This document shows positions 44,101 to 54,194 of a stretch of 64,000 bases of DNA, piece by piece. A program made the translations under genes and the position numbers. The notes beneath the pieces were generated by a model. It had not been told where the DNA came from. It saw nothing but the letters and a program-made list of their open reading frames with translations, and ran no database searches. How positions within the stretch are numbered: the stretch's first letter is position 1; each line of letters begins with the position of its first letter. The stretch covers positions 15,011,261 to 15,075,260 of the forward strand of contig NC_003074.8 of assembly GCF_000001735.4 (NCBI RefSeq). Reading direction: 5' to 3'. The stretch comes from Arabidopsis thaliana. Its lineage: Eukaryota > Streptophyta > Magnoliopsida > Brassicales > Brassicaceae.

Positions 44101-46404
44101 CCGGACTCATTGGACAGGGATCCTGCATCACATTCTGATTTAGATCTGCCAATAGAACAGAGTTCTGAAGAACAGCAAGCGAAGGTATTACTTTAAGATT
44201 ATGTCTGAACTATGAATGAACTAATTATTTTCTTTAAAAAAGTCAAGATTATGTCTGAACTAATTATGTTCTTTAAAAAGAAGGTCAACCATATGTTGAA
44301 CTAAATTTTGCTCGCAAGTTAAATTTTTATATTGGACAGGTGTTTGTTGATACGTTATAATATGCAAATAATATTTGCTAATGTTTTTCTCACCATATTT
44401 TTGTGTACTTCAACATTCAGGACAACATGGAGGCGGCTCAGCATCTCATTCATTGTTAGGGTTTGCAAAGTTCGCAAAAAAGAAGGTAAACCTTATGTCT
44501 ATACTAAATTAGGCTCGCTTTAATTGGACAAGAGTTTGTGGATACGTTATAATTTGCAGCTAATATTTTCTTATGTTTTTCTCACCATCTTATTGGTACT
44601 TCTACATTTAGGTCACCTTGGAGTCGGTTGCGGTATCTCAGTCATTGTTACAGACGCAACCAGAAGTCAACTTCGATGGTGATCCTATGAAGGTATACAG
44701 TAACAATAAAAAACAGAATTTGGTTTTCGGTTCTTTTTGTTATTGGACATGATTATTTGGTTACTTAATAATTTGCAGGATATTTTTCTTATAATAGGTC
44801 TCCTCATTTTATATTTGCAAAAGATATTCTAATACATTTTCAAACCAATCTCATTATTACAGGCTATGGTAATATATTCTCATCCAATTTATGATAAAAT
44901 TCCAAACCCGACAAACAGTCAGAATCTTCTCCCACCCATAGTGCCAATATTGAACTAACTCCAACAAAGGTTTTTTATTATAATATAATTCTGTCCATCT
45001 CTGCAAAAATAATTTTTTTAGAGATCAGTTTCAATAATTTTTCTTACAAATAATTACTTATCCTTTTTGACATATCCTATCAGGATCAAATTACTGATTC
45101 TCGAGACATTGGTGGACATGATCTTGATGATAATCAGGTATGCTCTAAACAAGATAATCACAACTTCTTTAATACTATGCACTAATGGTCCTACTTTCAA
45201 ACCTTATGATGGTTTTCTTCTTTGCACTAATATTATATTATAATGTACAGGAAGAAGGTTATGTTGCTGTTTCAGATTCATCTCCAGCGCGAGAAAGAGA
45301 GAAACCAATTCTGTCTGAAGCAGAAGTTTTTCTTGTAGCAGAGTTGTTATCAAAATCAAAATCGGGCTCATATGAACTTTTACCTTCAATGAGTAAATAA
45401 GATTTTGCATTATTTCGCAATACCCTCTCCGTTGCACCGAATACGTATGGTTATACATTCATTTTATTTATGTCCACTACAGTTATAATCTTGTTATAGG
45501 CTTATGCTGTTTTTTCTCCTCGCAGTGAGCATCTCACTTCGTGTGGATTCTTAATTTCAAACTCATTCCTTCTAACATTTGCCAAGTCTACAAACTGGGT
45601 TTCAACTCTAGTATAAAATCAACAATTTTTTTACAAATATAGCCTTTAAAATCTTTAGTGTGACAGTCTAATCTCTTATTGTTTATTGACCTAGCATATG
45701 GAGGTTTTGGTCTCCTTACTTTCTCAAAAGTTTGCGACCACACTTACTAACCAGCTTGCCGCTTTTGTTCAACCATGGTTCGCAAACCATCTACAAGGAA
45801 AATTCAAAAGCTTCAAAGCTGCCAAATTCAAGTCACGCGTCCGGTGGTCTGAACCCATGAAACAGTTCATCGTTGGGCCCAACACTGAATGGTTTACAGA
45901 AATTGATACCATTTACTTGCCTATGATATGGGATTCAAAACACTAGGTAGGACTTGCAATAAATCTGGGAGTCTGGTCCGTTGAAATTCTTGATCCAAAT
46001 ACAGATCTTTACGAGGAAGATGAGGTTCAACGTTTCATTGAACCTGTGGTTACAATTTTGCCCTATCTCATCCAAAGGTACTGTAAGCCCGAATGTTCTC
46101 AGAATCATAGTCTTCAGCCTTTTTATTGGAAGCGATTAGATGGCTTATATAAGAATTGCGATCTGGTGACTTTGGCCCGATGGCAATGAAGTTCCTTGAG
46201 ATTCAGGCAAGTGATAATCTCCCAGAAAACATGGCGAAAATAACAAATAAACACGTTGACTCTTTTAGGCGTAAATATGCAGACATTTATGAGGAGTTTG
46301 TCTGTCCTATCTATGCATCTGACTTTAGTAACAAGTTATCACTTTCTCTGCTTTTTGTAATATTAACCATCTTTACTTTCCTTTTGAATATTATCACTCT
46401 GTAA
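41193..46404 (+). pseudogene. MULE-associated DUF1985/Ulp1 (C48 peptidase-like) gene, decayed
   Basis: The start is ATG at 41193 with a 7-base first exon. Exon 2 (41326-42275) encodes DUF1985, from about CFRPLFHLPVSRCAMSG to LLDLLFDDS. Exon 3 (42375-42884) has a Lys-rich coiled coil. Many small exons rich in Asp, Ser and Gln follow (43000-45400). The last part (45698-46400) is a Ulp1-type cysteine peptidase: catalytic His at 45941, Asp in EILDPN at 45992. The catalytic Cys of the expected GDCGP motif is Phe (TTT, 46171-46173). Stops occur at 42432, 42867 and 45944 (after the His), and a frameshift precedes the Cys motif. Such genes ride on Arabidopsis MULEs (Kaonashi and VANDAL types) and resemble deSUMOylating proteases. 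This copy is dead. Confidence 0.82.
43651..44184 (+). repeat. Tandem exon duplication inside the Ulp1-type gene
   Basis: Three related exons occur at 43651-43765, 43883-43963 and 44103-44184. All contain GACTCATYRGA...CATTCTGRTTTAGATCTG. The last two, with their introns, form a 220-bp duplication. Their acceptors differ: TTTCAG before the second copy but TTTCCG before the third, so the third has lost its splice site. A smaller pair of similar exons lies near 44421 and 44613 (GGAGGCGGCTCAGCATCTCA and GGAGTCGGTTGCGGTATCTC). Confidence 0.8.
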
Positions 46405-47183
46405 GCTATTTTCTGAACATGTGTGTTCTATTTTGCTTTGTTGAATAGTAAACATAATCTAATTGTTGTTTTATGAATTAGGTCTATCCTTTATTTTTCA
46501 TTATTCCCAAAAGGAGCAATCTCTATTTTATATGATATACATGGATTTAATGTGATATGCGGTTTTAGAATGGATAGAGTTTGATCATATTATTGTATTC
46601 CATCCATATATATCTATCCAAAAGTTATTAGATATGTGGCAAATGACACGACTACAGAATCAAGAGGTATTAAAAAGGTCACTATTTTACTCTATGCTTC
46701 TACATTTTTGTATTCTTTAAGGTTATGGCAATGGATTTTATGTAATGAATTTTCGTTTTTATGATTGTCTATAGATGTATGATGAGTTCTGTTCAATCTT
46801 ACTAAATCAATTCAAATCTTAGACAATAAGGTTATATGGGTCTTGAATGGATAAGCGCAGACTTATACAATAACTTTGGTGTAGAATAGATATGGCTCCG
46901 TAAAAATGTTTCTGTATGGACACATATAAATGGACTCGTTATTATGGACATCAAAAAGTTATTATTCTATACTAACCATATAATAAAGGTTTTTACTTAT
47001 TTAGTAAAATGATCCAAATCTTAAATACTAAAACCAGAAAAAAGAACGGAGCGAATACATGAAAAACAAAGGTTCTTAATGGTTCAAATAAAAAGACAAC
47101 ATTAAAATTGAACTTCACATATTTGGACAAGTTTTGTGTGCTGCCCTTTTGCATCGACAGCACCCTGCATTCATTGCTCGCAC
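46405..47183. other. AT-rich spacer after the Ulp1-type gene
   Basis: No gene is seen in this stretch. Short runs resembling ATGGATAGAG and ATATGG recur without a clear period. Downstream of the F-box-like gene's stop (47184), the minus strand still has a Cys-rich stretch (CCRCKRAAHKTC, about 47105-47145). This may be the original C-terminus of that gene. Confidence 0.45.
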
Positions 47184-47576
47184 TCAGGGCTGAGCCCAGT
47201 AAACTCCATCGATTTGTACCCATCCCCCGTCCTGTCCATAAGGCTCCACCCATAAAGGTGCCCTGTAGCATTCTTCAACGAAATTCTCATATGCTATCCC
47301 TTTGTACAATACATCAGTCAAGGCATGGGGATTGTTTGCTTCAAGACATTTATTGAAAAAATGATAATAGATCGAGTGTGGCATTGACCACCACATGAAA
47401 TACCGAGATCTGTCAAGTCGGACACAGCGTAGTGTTTCCTCTGAATACACAGCCGCCTTAAATACAGGACCTACCTTAATCAAATTTTTCAATGCATCCA
47501 CGCCATCTTCAACCAGGTAGCTAACAATTTTAACAAGCAATGAAGCGGGCATGTGAAATTCTTGAATGACGGTCTC
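47184..47576 (-). CDS. F-box-like protein (At2g35280/At1g67623-type family), copy A
   Basis: On the minus strand an exon starts after the acceptor TTGGCCAG at 47576 and runs to a stop at 47184-47186. It encodes HMPASLLVKIVSYLVEDG (F-box-like helix pair), FKAAVYSEETLRCVRLD, then YHFFNKCLEANNPHALTDVLY. This layout, a degenerate F box followed by a NP-AL-Y motif, resembles small plant F-box proteins such as At2g35280, which would act as SCF ubiquitin-ligase adaptors; I am moderately sure of the family. A short 5' exon should exist upstream (towards 47700) but was not fixed. The frame ends in YWAQP-stop, and Cys-rich sequence follows it. It is divergently oriented to copy B, 430 bp away. Confidence 0.55.
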   Translation of the reverse strand, partial: ETVIQEFHMPASLLVKIVSYLVEDGVDALKNLIKVGPVFKAAVYSEETLRCVRLDRSRYFMWWSMPHSIYYHFFNKCLEANNPHALTDVLYKGIAYENFVEECYRAPLWVEPYGQDGGWVQIDGVYWAQP

Positions 47577-48144
47577 CTGGCCAAAAAATAAAAACCCAAT
47601 AAGACAATATAAATAAAAGTATAAAGTAAGAGAGATTTTGAATTTTTTGTTGTTTGCAAAAACCATTTTTACACTACAGCCGGCTGATGGTTCAATGTTG
47701 CGTTTTTGTCTTTTCATAATTAAAGGAATAATTTCTAAAATGGGGAAAATCGTGGATACTTATAAAAAAAAGGATATGGTTTATATTCTTCTATTCTTTT
47801 ACTTCCTTTTATTTTGCCCCACAAACAGAAATTTGAAAAACAGAATATTCCCTGTCTTAACCATTTCGCAAGTGTTACGGAGATCAGTTTTCATTTGGAG
47901 ACACAATGTAAAAGTAAATATTCCTAATTTACTTAACTAAAAATCAAAAAAATTATGTGGATATGTAGATCATGTGGTAGTTATCCAGAGAATATTATTA
48001 TTCTCTTTTACCTTGAAAGACCAATCTAAAAATTATAAAAAATTAATCTAACCATAATAATCTCTAGCTACAAAATCCCCCACGATTCGTTTAAGTTGGC
48101 TCCATACCCCATTCCATCAGTTTCAACTTCAAAACACAGAAATT

Positions 48145-48652
48145 ATGCTCAAGTTAACGAAGGTCAACAAGAGTGAACCCTCATCTGTTTCAGGTGTCAA
48201 AAAGGTAGTGCAGCGTATCATAAGCTATAGTTTTCTACGTCTGACATTCAACGTAAACAAAAACCAATTGTTTGCTTCCGTTTTTTTTTACTCAGGTTGC
48301 TGTTATCCCTGAAATTCACATCTCGGCACCCGTACTTGCTAAAATTGTTAGCTACGTTGCTAAAGAAAGCGTGGAGGCTTTGAAACCCTTGGTGAAAGCT
48401 GGACCATTATTTAAAGCGGCTGTGTATTCGAAGGAAACTCTAAGTTGTGTCCGCCTTGACAATTCTCGTTATTACATGTGGTGGTCCACGACGCACTCCA
48501 TCTATTATCATTTCTTCACAAAACGTCTTGAAGCCAAAAATCCACATGCTTTGAATGATGTATTGTACAAACCAATAGCATATGAGAATTTTGCTGCCGA
48601 ATGCTATAGAGCTACCTTATGGGCGGAGCTTTACGGAGAGTATGGAGGATAG
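48145..48652 (+). pseudogene. F-box-like protein, copy B, truncated
   Basis: Exon 1 is 48145-48204 and exon 2 is 48296-48652, joined in frame for 138 residues. The sequence is close to copy A: HISAPVLAKIVSYVAKESVEA, FKAAVYSKETLSCVRLDNS, YHFFTKRLEAKNPHALNDVLY, then YRATLWAELYGEYGG. It ends at TAG (48650-48652) exactly where copy A has GGW, so the stop looks like a Trp-to-stop mutation. Copies A and B point away from each other and may share a promoter region (47720-48140). They form a subfamily that lacks the central part found in copies C and D. Confidence 0.55.
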
Positions 48653-49307
48653 AAATCAATGTGTTCATAATGTGATGTTCATAGTTATCTTGTCATGTAC
48701 ATTTCTATACTTGATCAATCTTATATCTTTAGGAGTTTAATCCTAGGTAAATTCAAACCCCCAACTAACTGTGTTGGTTGACATGAAAGTGTTAGCTAAT
48801 TCCCCGGAATAGATTCTTAATTGCTAACCCTTTTAGGTCATATAACACAGATCAAGTACTTATTGTAAATCCAAACGGCCTGTTATCGGTGGACATGTTA
48901 TTTTGGACAGAAAATTGTAATGGAAAAAGTTTATGAACACACATATTAATTGATGATATCCGCAACCTGCTTCAGGACGAAACTCCAAGGTCAAGACGAA
49001 TTTTTACTTAGTACAAGACACATTAAATCCACATATCGTATTTCAAACTCTATTTTACTTTTAATAAACTTAAAAAAAACAACGTTTTTTTATTAAAAGT
49101 TACATCGTTTAATTCCTTCGATGAATCAACGCGTCGATATTACAGTTTACATCGTTTCACTGTTTATGCTTCCATCAAATAAACCCTTTCACTTTGTATA
49201 AATACAACTGCTACTCGCGACTTCATCAAGACAACCACATCACAAACGCAAAGCAAAAGCTTACCATATTTCTCAGTTTTCGTTACTCTTTACTTCTCTT
49301 TTTCACG
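48653..49307. other. Spacer
   Basis: AT-rich DNA between copy B and the RPA-like gene. No gene, repeat or terminus was recognised. The last ~100 bases probably contain the RPA-like gene's leader. Confidence 0.5.
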
Positions 49308-50321
49308 ATGGTTCAACATCACCATCTGTACGAGTTGTCTCCTATGATTACTGGTTGGACGATCTGTGTCATGGTATTGAAAATTTACAAAACATTTGTC
49401 AACCCGAATGCTTTCGAAATACGTCTTGTCTTGGCCGATGAATGGGTAAACAAATTTCTCCAATTTCTTTCGCAATTTGCAGAATTTGTCTTTACCCGTG
49501 TATCTCTGACCCCTAAAATGTTGTTTTACCAGGGCACCCAAATAGAAGCAACAATCGGACCTCGCTTCTCTGCCTTTTACTTTGATAGGATCCAAGAGAA
49601 TCAATGAAAAACGATAACTACGTTTCTCGTTCGACCTAACTGCGAAACAATAAGAACAACTCCTCATGAGTTTTGCATTCTATTCATGGATCAAACCATT
49701 GTCACTTCTTCCACACCAAGAGAAACCGGTTTACTCAACAAGTTCACTCCATTTGACTACATTGTTGATGATGTTGTTGGCAGAGATAACTTGGTTGGTA
49801 AATAATAGCTTCTTCATAAACTCTATTCACTTTTTTCAAAACATTTCCTTTTTTAAAAATATTTCTCCGACATATCTTTTATAGATGTTATTGGTGCACT
49901 CGTTAATGTTGGGATTCCGACTAATATCGCAAGTAACGGGAATGATATGGTCGGATTCAAACTGTTGTTCATGATCATGGATAAAAAGTACATTTCTTCA
50001 ACATCAATTTACAGTTCTTTTTCAAACATATCATGTTTATACATTTTTGTAGTAAGGTGAGTATATAATCTCATATTTTTACTGATTTTCAGCAATGATA
50101 CATTGGTATGCGAGGCTTATGGAGAAATTGCAGTGGACTTGGAGAAAAGATTTAGAGCATTTCGCAAGAACAATGTTGTTATTGCACTTGCTTGGTGGAA
50201 GACTGTTAGATATTATCCATGTTGTAACTGTTTTAATATTGTTAGTCATGCGCCTATATCAACCATGTATCCCGAACCTGATGTTAAGGAAGTTGAAGAA
50301 ATCAAAATGGTTGTCGACTAA
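49308..50321 (+). pseudogene. RPA70-like OB-fold gene, second copy in window
   Basis: Exons 49308-49445, about 49533-49798, about 49886-49988 and 50093-50321 can be spliced. They encode MVQHHHLYELSPMITGWTIC, then FEIRLVLADEWGTQIEATIG (RPA1-type N-terminal OB fold). A linker ending FTPFDYIVDDVVGRDNLVDV leads into a second OB fold with GFKLLFMIMDK and IVIALAWWKTVRYYP-like sequence. It lacks the C-terminal zinc ribbon seen in the 16329 gene. A single TGA at 49605-49607 interrupts the frame where Trp is expected; otherwise the gene reads through to TAA at 50319-50321. One substitution therefore separates it from an open frame, and it may have decayed recently. The family binds single-stranded DNA. 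Confidence 0.75.
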
Positions 50322-50601
50322 TGGAAGATGATTAGAACTATCACAGTGCTTGTTGCTTAAAATTGTTTTTTCTCATTTTTTTTTTTTTACCTCTTATGTT
50401 TACCTCCAACAAACTTGTAATATTCTTATAAATGATATTATATATTAATATATTAATAAAAAATTTATTTAATAAAAAATTTATTTATTTATTAAAAATT
50501 TCTCTTAAACTGTTTTATAGCTGAAGAATTACCCACATACAGGATCATAACTATTTGTAAAACGTCAAACTATAATCACTTACTAAAACTGTTTAAACTT
50601 G
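50322..50601. other. AT-rich spacer ending in the MULE target-site duplication
   Basis: Contains imperfect AAAAAATTTATTTAAT repeats (50455-50500). The 9-bp TTAAACTTG at 50593-50601 is the left target-site duplication of the MULE. Confidence 0.75.
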
Positions 50602-51268
50602 GGATGTTATTCTCTTGTGCCTTTATGTGTGAAAATCTTTTCTCCTCTATCCCCATTTATTCTACACACCCTTGTACTCTTACTATAATTCTCTTTTTGC
50701 CCTTTCTTTTTAATTTTTGAATTATTTAAATAAACTTAAAATTTTAAATTATTTAAATAAACCAAAATAAATTAAAAACCCAAAAAAAACAAAGAACCAA
50801 TCACAATTGATCTCTTCTCTTCCTCTCCAAAACATCCATACAATCCACGCCACCAAAACGGCTCCACCATTGAAGCTCAATAGAAGGTAATTTCTTTACC
50901 GAATCTACTGTTTTTGTTCAATTTAAGTGTGTTTCAAACTTGTTTATAGTATAGAAACAAGTGTTGACGTTAGATTTATAATGTAAGACTAGGGTTCTTA
51001 GATATCTTGAAAATTTTGTTTCAAAATTATGTTTATTGAGTTCATCCTGTTAATTATCATTTGCTTTAGCCTATTATAGTCGGATTACGTTGATAATTTA
51101 TGGAGGTATGTAGTGGTAATCGAGCAAAACAGAAAGAAGCATTTCTCCAATCTGTAGTTATGGTACTATTGATGTTACAAATACAACTGGGACTACTGAT
51201 ACAACATGAATTACAGAGTTAACAAGACAACTATTCTAAAGTTAGTTTTTATTCTATTTCAGGTGATA

Positions 51269-53625
51269 ATGAGTAATAACCATCGCACATTCATACATTT
51301 TGATTATGGGGGCAATTATTTAAAGAGTGGAGATGAAGTACAATGGATTTCAAGTGAAGAAGTTCGTCGAGCTCTTTTGATGAAGGCACCTATTGAGGAG
51401 ATCAATTATTTAGCATTGGTTGATAAAATAGGCAGAAAGATGATGCTCGATACAACTACGAGTGAGATGAGATTCAGTTACATGCCAATTTCAGTGAATC
51501 CTAAGAAACCAATATATATCTCCAATGATGATGATCTTTTGTGCTATTTGGAATGGAATAAAATAGAATTCAGTGTTCTGCATGTGGAGTTGGTAAAAGA
51601 TGACGGCGAGAATCAACGGTCTGAGCAAATTCGAGTTAGTGAAGGTGGTGAAGTAGGTGCAAGTAACAAGGAGTTTGTTTCTTGTGGAATAACTCGAAGA
51701 GATCATGATGATGTCATGATTCTATATGAAAGTGAGCTGTGTGAACAGAATAAGCAAGTTGAAAACAGTGAAGCTGTGGCATGTGAAGAACAGGAAGAGA
51801 TGGCATGTGAAGAACGGGAAGAGATGGCATGTGTAGAACGAGAAGATGGCATGGATAACCAAGGTATTGGGGTATGTAAACGGGTAAACAAGGAATGGGA
51901 AGATGGTGTGAATCTTACTATAGGTCAAGAATTTGGAAGTAAGAAAGCAGTACAAGATCTACTTGAAAAGGGTGCACATAAGAACTGTTTTGAGTATGAT
52001 ATAATGAAGTCGGATCCAATGTTGTATGTGGTAAAATGCACTGGAAAAAAATTTGGCTGCAAGTGGTTTGTAAGGGTTGCTAAAGTTAAGAATTCAGAAT
52101 GCTTCTCAGTTAGAACTTACAATAAGATGCATTCATGTTATCGTTCAACTACAAGTACGCAAAAAATAAAATAAAAGGCACGCCACGGATAGTAGCATCA
52201 GTTTTGCGTGACGATTATCCGTGTAAGCTTAAGACTCCATTTCCAAAAGTTATCATCCCGTTAGTTCAATCAAGAGTTGGTGTTAAAGTGTCATATTCAA
52301 CCGCATGGAGAGGGAAAAGGGATGCTGCTAATGAGGAAAGTTACAAGACGTTGAAATCCTATTTGTAAATGCTAGAGATTACGAATGAAGGAACTATATC
52401 ATTTGTGGAATTAGATGAAAAGAAGAATTTTCAGTACTTATTCTTTGCGTTGGGAGCTTGCATTGAAGGCTTCAATGCTATGAGAAAAGTGATCATTGTG
52501 GATGCGACTCACCTTAAGATTGCACAAGGTGGAGTACTTGTTGTTGCTTTAGCTCAAGATCTTGAACACCACCATTATCCTATTGATTTTGGTGTACTTG
52601 ATGGTGAAAAGGATGTAAGTTGGAGTTGGTTTTTCGAGAAGTTGAAATCAGTAATACCGGACAGTTCTGAGCTTGTGTTCGTTTCCGATAGAAATCAAAG
52701 CCTTATGAAATCACAACGTGAATTGTATCCGCTATCTCAACATGGTTGTTGTATATATCATTTGTGTCAGAATGTGAAAGGAGCATGCAATTACAGCAAG
52801 AAAAAAGTCGTTGGAAAAAAATTCATGGAATGCGCTAAAGCTTATACAGAGGCTGAGTTCTTGAAACTCTATGGTGATTTTAAGGAAAGGTATCCAGCTG
52901 CAGCGGTATATCAAGATAAACATGTTGAAGAAAAAAAATGGAGTAGATGCTGTTTTCCAGGAGCAAGATACAACATAGACACGAGTAATAGTGTTGAATC
53001 TATTAATCATGTTTTCGTTAATGCTAGGAAGTTACGTCTGTTACCAATGATTAATGCTATTGTTGAGAAAGTGGCTGAGTGGTTTAACAAACACAGAAAG
53101 ACTACCGCAGAGACACCGAGTTCGCAAATGATGGTGCCTCTTGTTGAGAGTGAGTTGCACTCAAGATGTGAAGAGGCGAAGTTGTTACCAATGTTTGAAC
53201 TAAACAGCTTCTTTCTCGAATACAATGTGATCGGAATTGATGGCGTTGATTATTTGGTAGACCTGAAAAACAAAACTTGCTATCGCAAGCGATTTGATAT
53301 TGACCGCATGCATTAGCTGCTTTGATGGACGTAGCTAAAAAGGTAGAATATGAGATTCATGTTAAAGATTATAACTCCAAATATTATTGGATGGAGCAGT
53401 GGTCATTGGCATATTACCGGACGATATATCTAGTTCCACATATGTCTTAGTGGATTGTACCTGACTACATACAAGAGAAGTATTCCTTTCCTCCGGTTTA
53501 TGTTGCTCAAAAGAAAAAAGGAAGACCTCGAACAACAAGGTTTCCATCGGCCGGAGAATATCGAGGAAGGAAGAATAAATCTACTGGAGGCTTGTACGAG
53601 TATTTTCGTTGTAGTCAAAGTTAAT
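51269..53625 (+). pseudogene. MULE transposase of the 6.5-kb element
   Basis: The ATG at 51269 follows an intron-like acceptor. The N-terminal part looks PB1-like (about 51275-51600) and precedes an acidic repeat (EEREEMAC units, 51775-51850). The MuDR DNA-binding domain follows (51900-52150: KKAVQDLLEKGAHKNCFEYD, CKWFVRVAK, HSC). The DDE domain is at 52390-53000, with VDATHLK and SDRNQSL holding the two Asp residues; both are intact. A SWIM region ends the protein, but CxC reads CYR (about 53278) and the following CxH is broken by a frameshift near 53313. Other lesions are a frameshift at an A-rich run near 52170 and TAA at 52366-52368, a likely CAA to TAA change. The tail KKKGRPRTTRFPSAGEY is AT-hook-like. 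Confidence 0.87.
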
Positions 53626-53639
53626 TTCTATGTTGCTAT

Positions 53640-54190
53640 AACTGTTTGTCTTTGGTTGCTACAACTCGTTTGTTCTGTAAAATTGTGTGAAATTGTAGTT
53701 TAATCACCTAATATAGGAAATACAACTGTAAAAAATGAATTGAGTTAAAGGTACTACTGATGGTAAGTGTTTAACACAAAAATACAACTATGTTCATGCC
53801 TTTACAACTGAAAGTTTGAGGACAGCTATTTGATGTTTTTTTTACATATGGGTCCCTATTTATCCAAACAACTGGTTTTTCATGGGTCCTATTTTCCTAA
53901 CATATTGTTTTTTATGGGTCCCATTTGTCCAAACTCCAAATATTTGGGATGGTTTGTAATGGATCCCATTTATGGGTTTAGTCGATTTATTTTAGAGACT
54001 CAAATTTCACAATAATACATTTGTACCTATTAAAAAGACAGTTGTACCATAAGAAACATTTGTACCTAATAATTTTTAAAACACATGTTCCAAAATGGAG
54101 GATCCTAAACCATCATCCAGCAAAACCAACCCGGGATTACAAAAAATAGACACCCTAAACCGTCCAACAAAAAACTAACATGAGCAACAT
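53640..54190. other. Junction between the converging MULE genes; short degenerate repeats
   Basis: ATGGGTCCYATTT-type units recur at about 53846, 53883, 53916 and 53970. TACAACTG-type words recur at 53651-53810, and the similar TTGTACC at 54020-54070. No gene. Confidence 0.5.
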
Positions 54191-54194
54191 ACAA

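Noticed and set aside
39640..46700. Terminal inverted repeats for the Ulp1-type gene
   Set aside because: The only match found (AGTTACTATTTTACCC near 39733 and GGTCACTATTTTACTC near 46677) is in direct, not inverted, orientation.
49290..49667. 125-codon open frame on minus
   Set aside because: It is antisense to the RPA-like exons and has no family signature.
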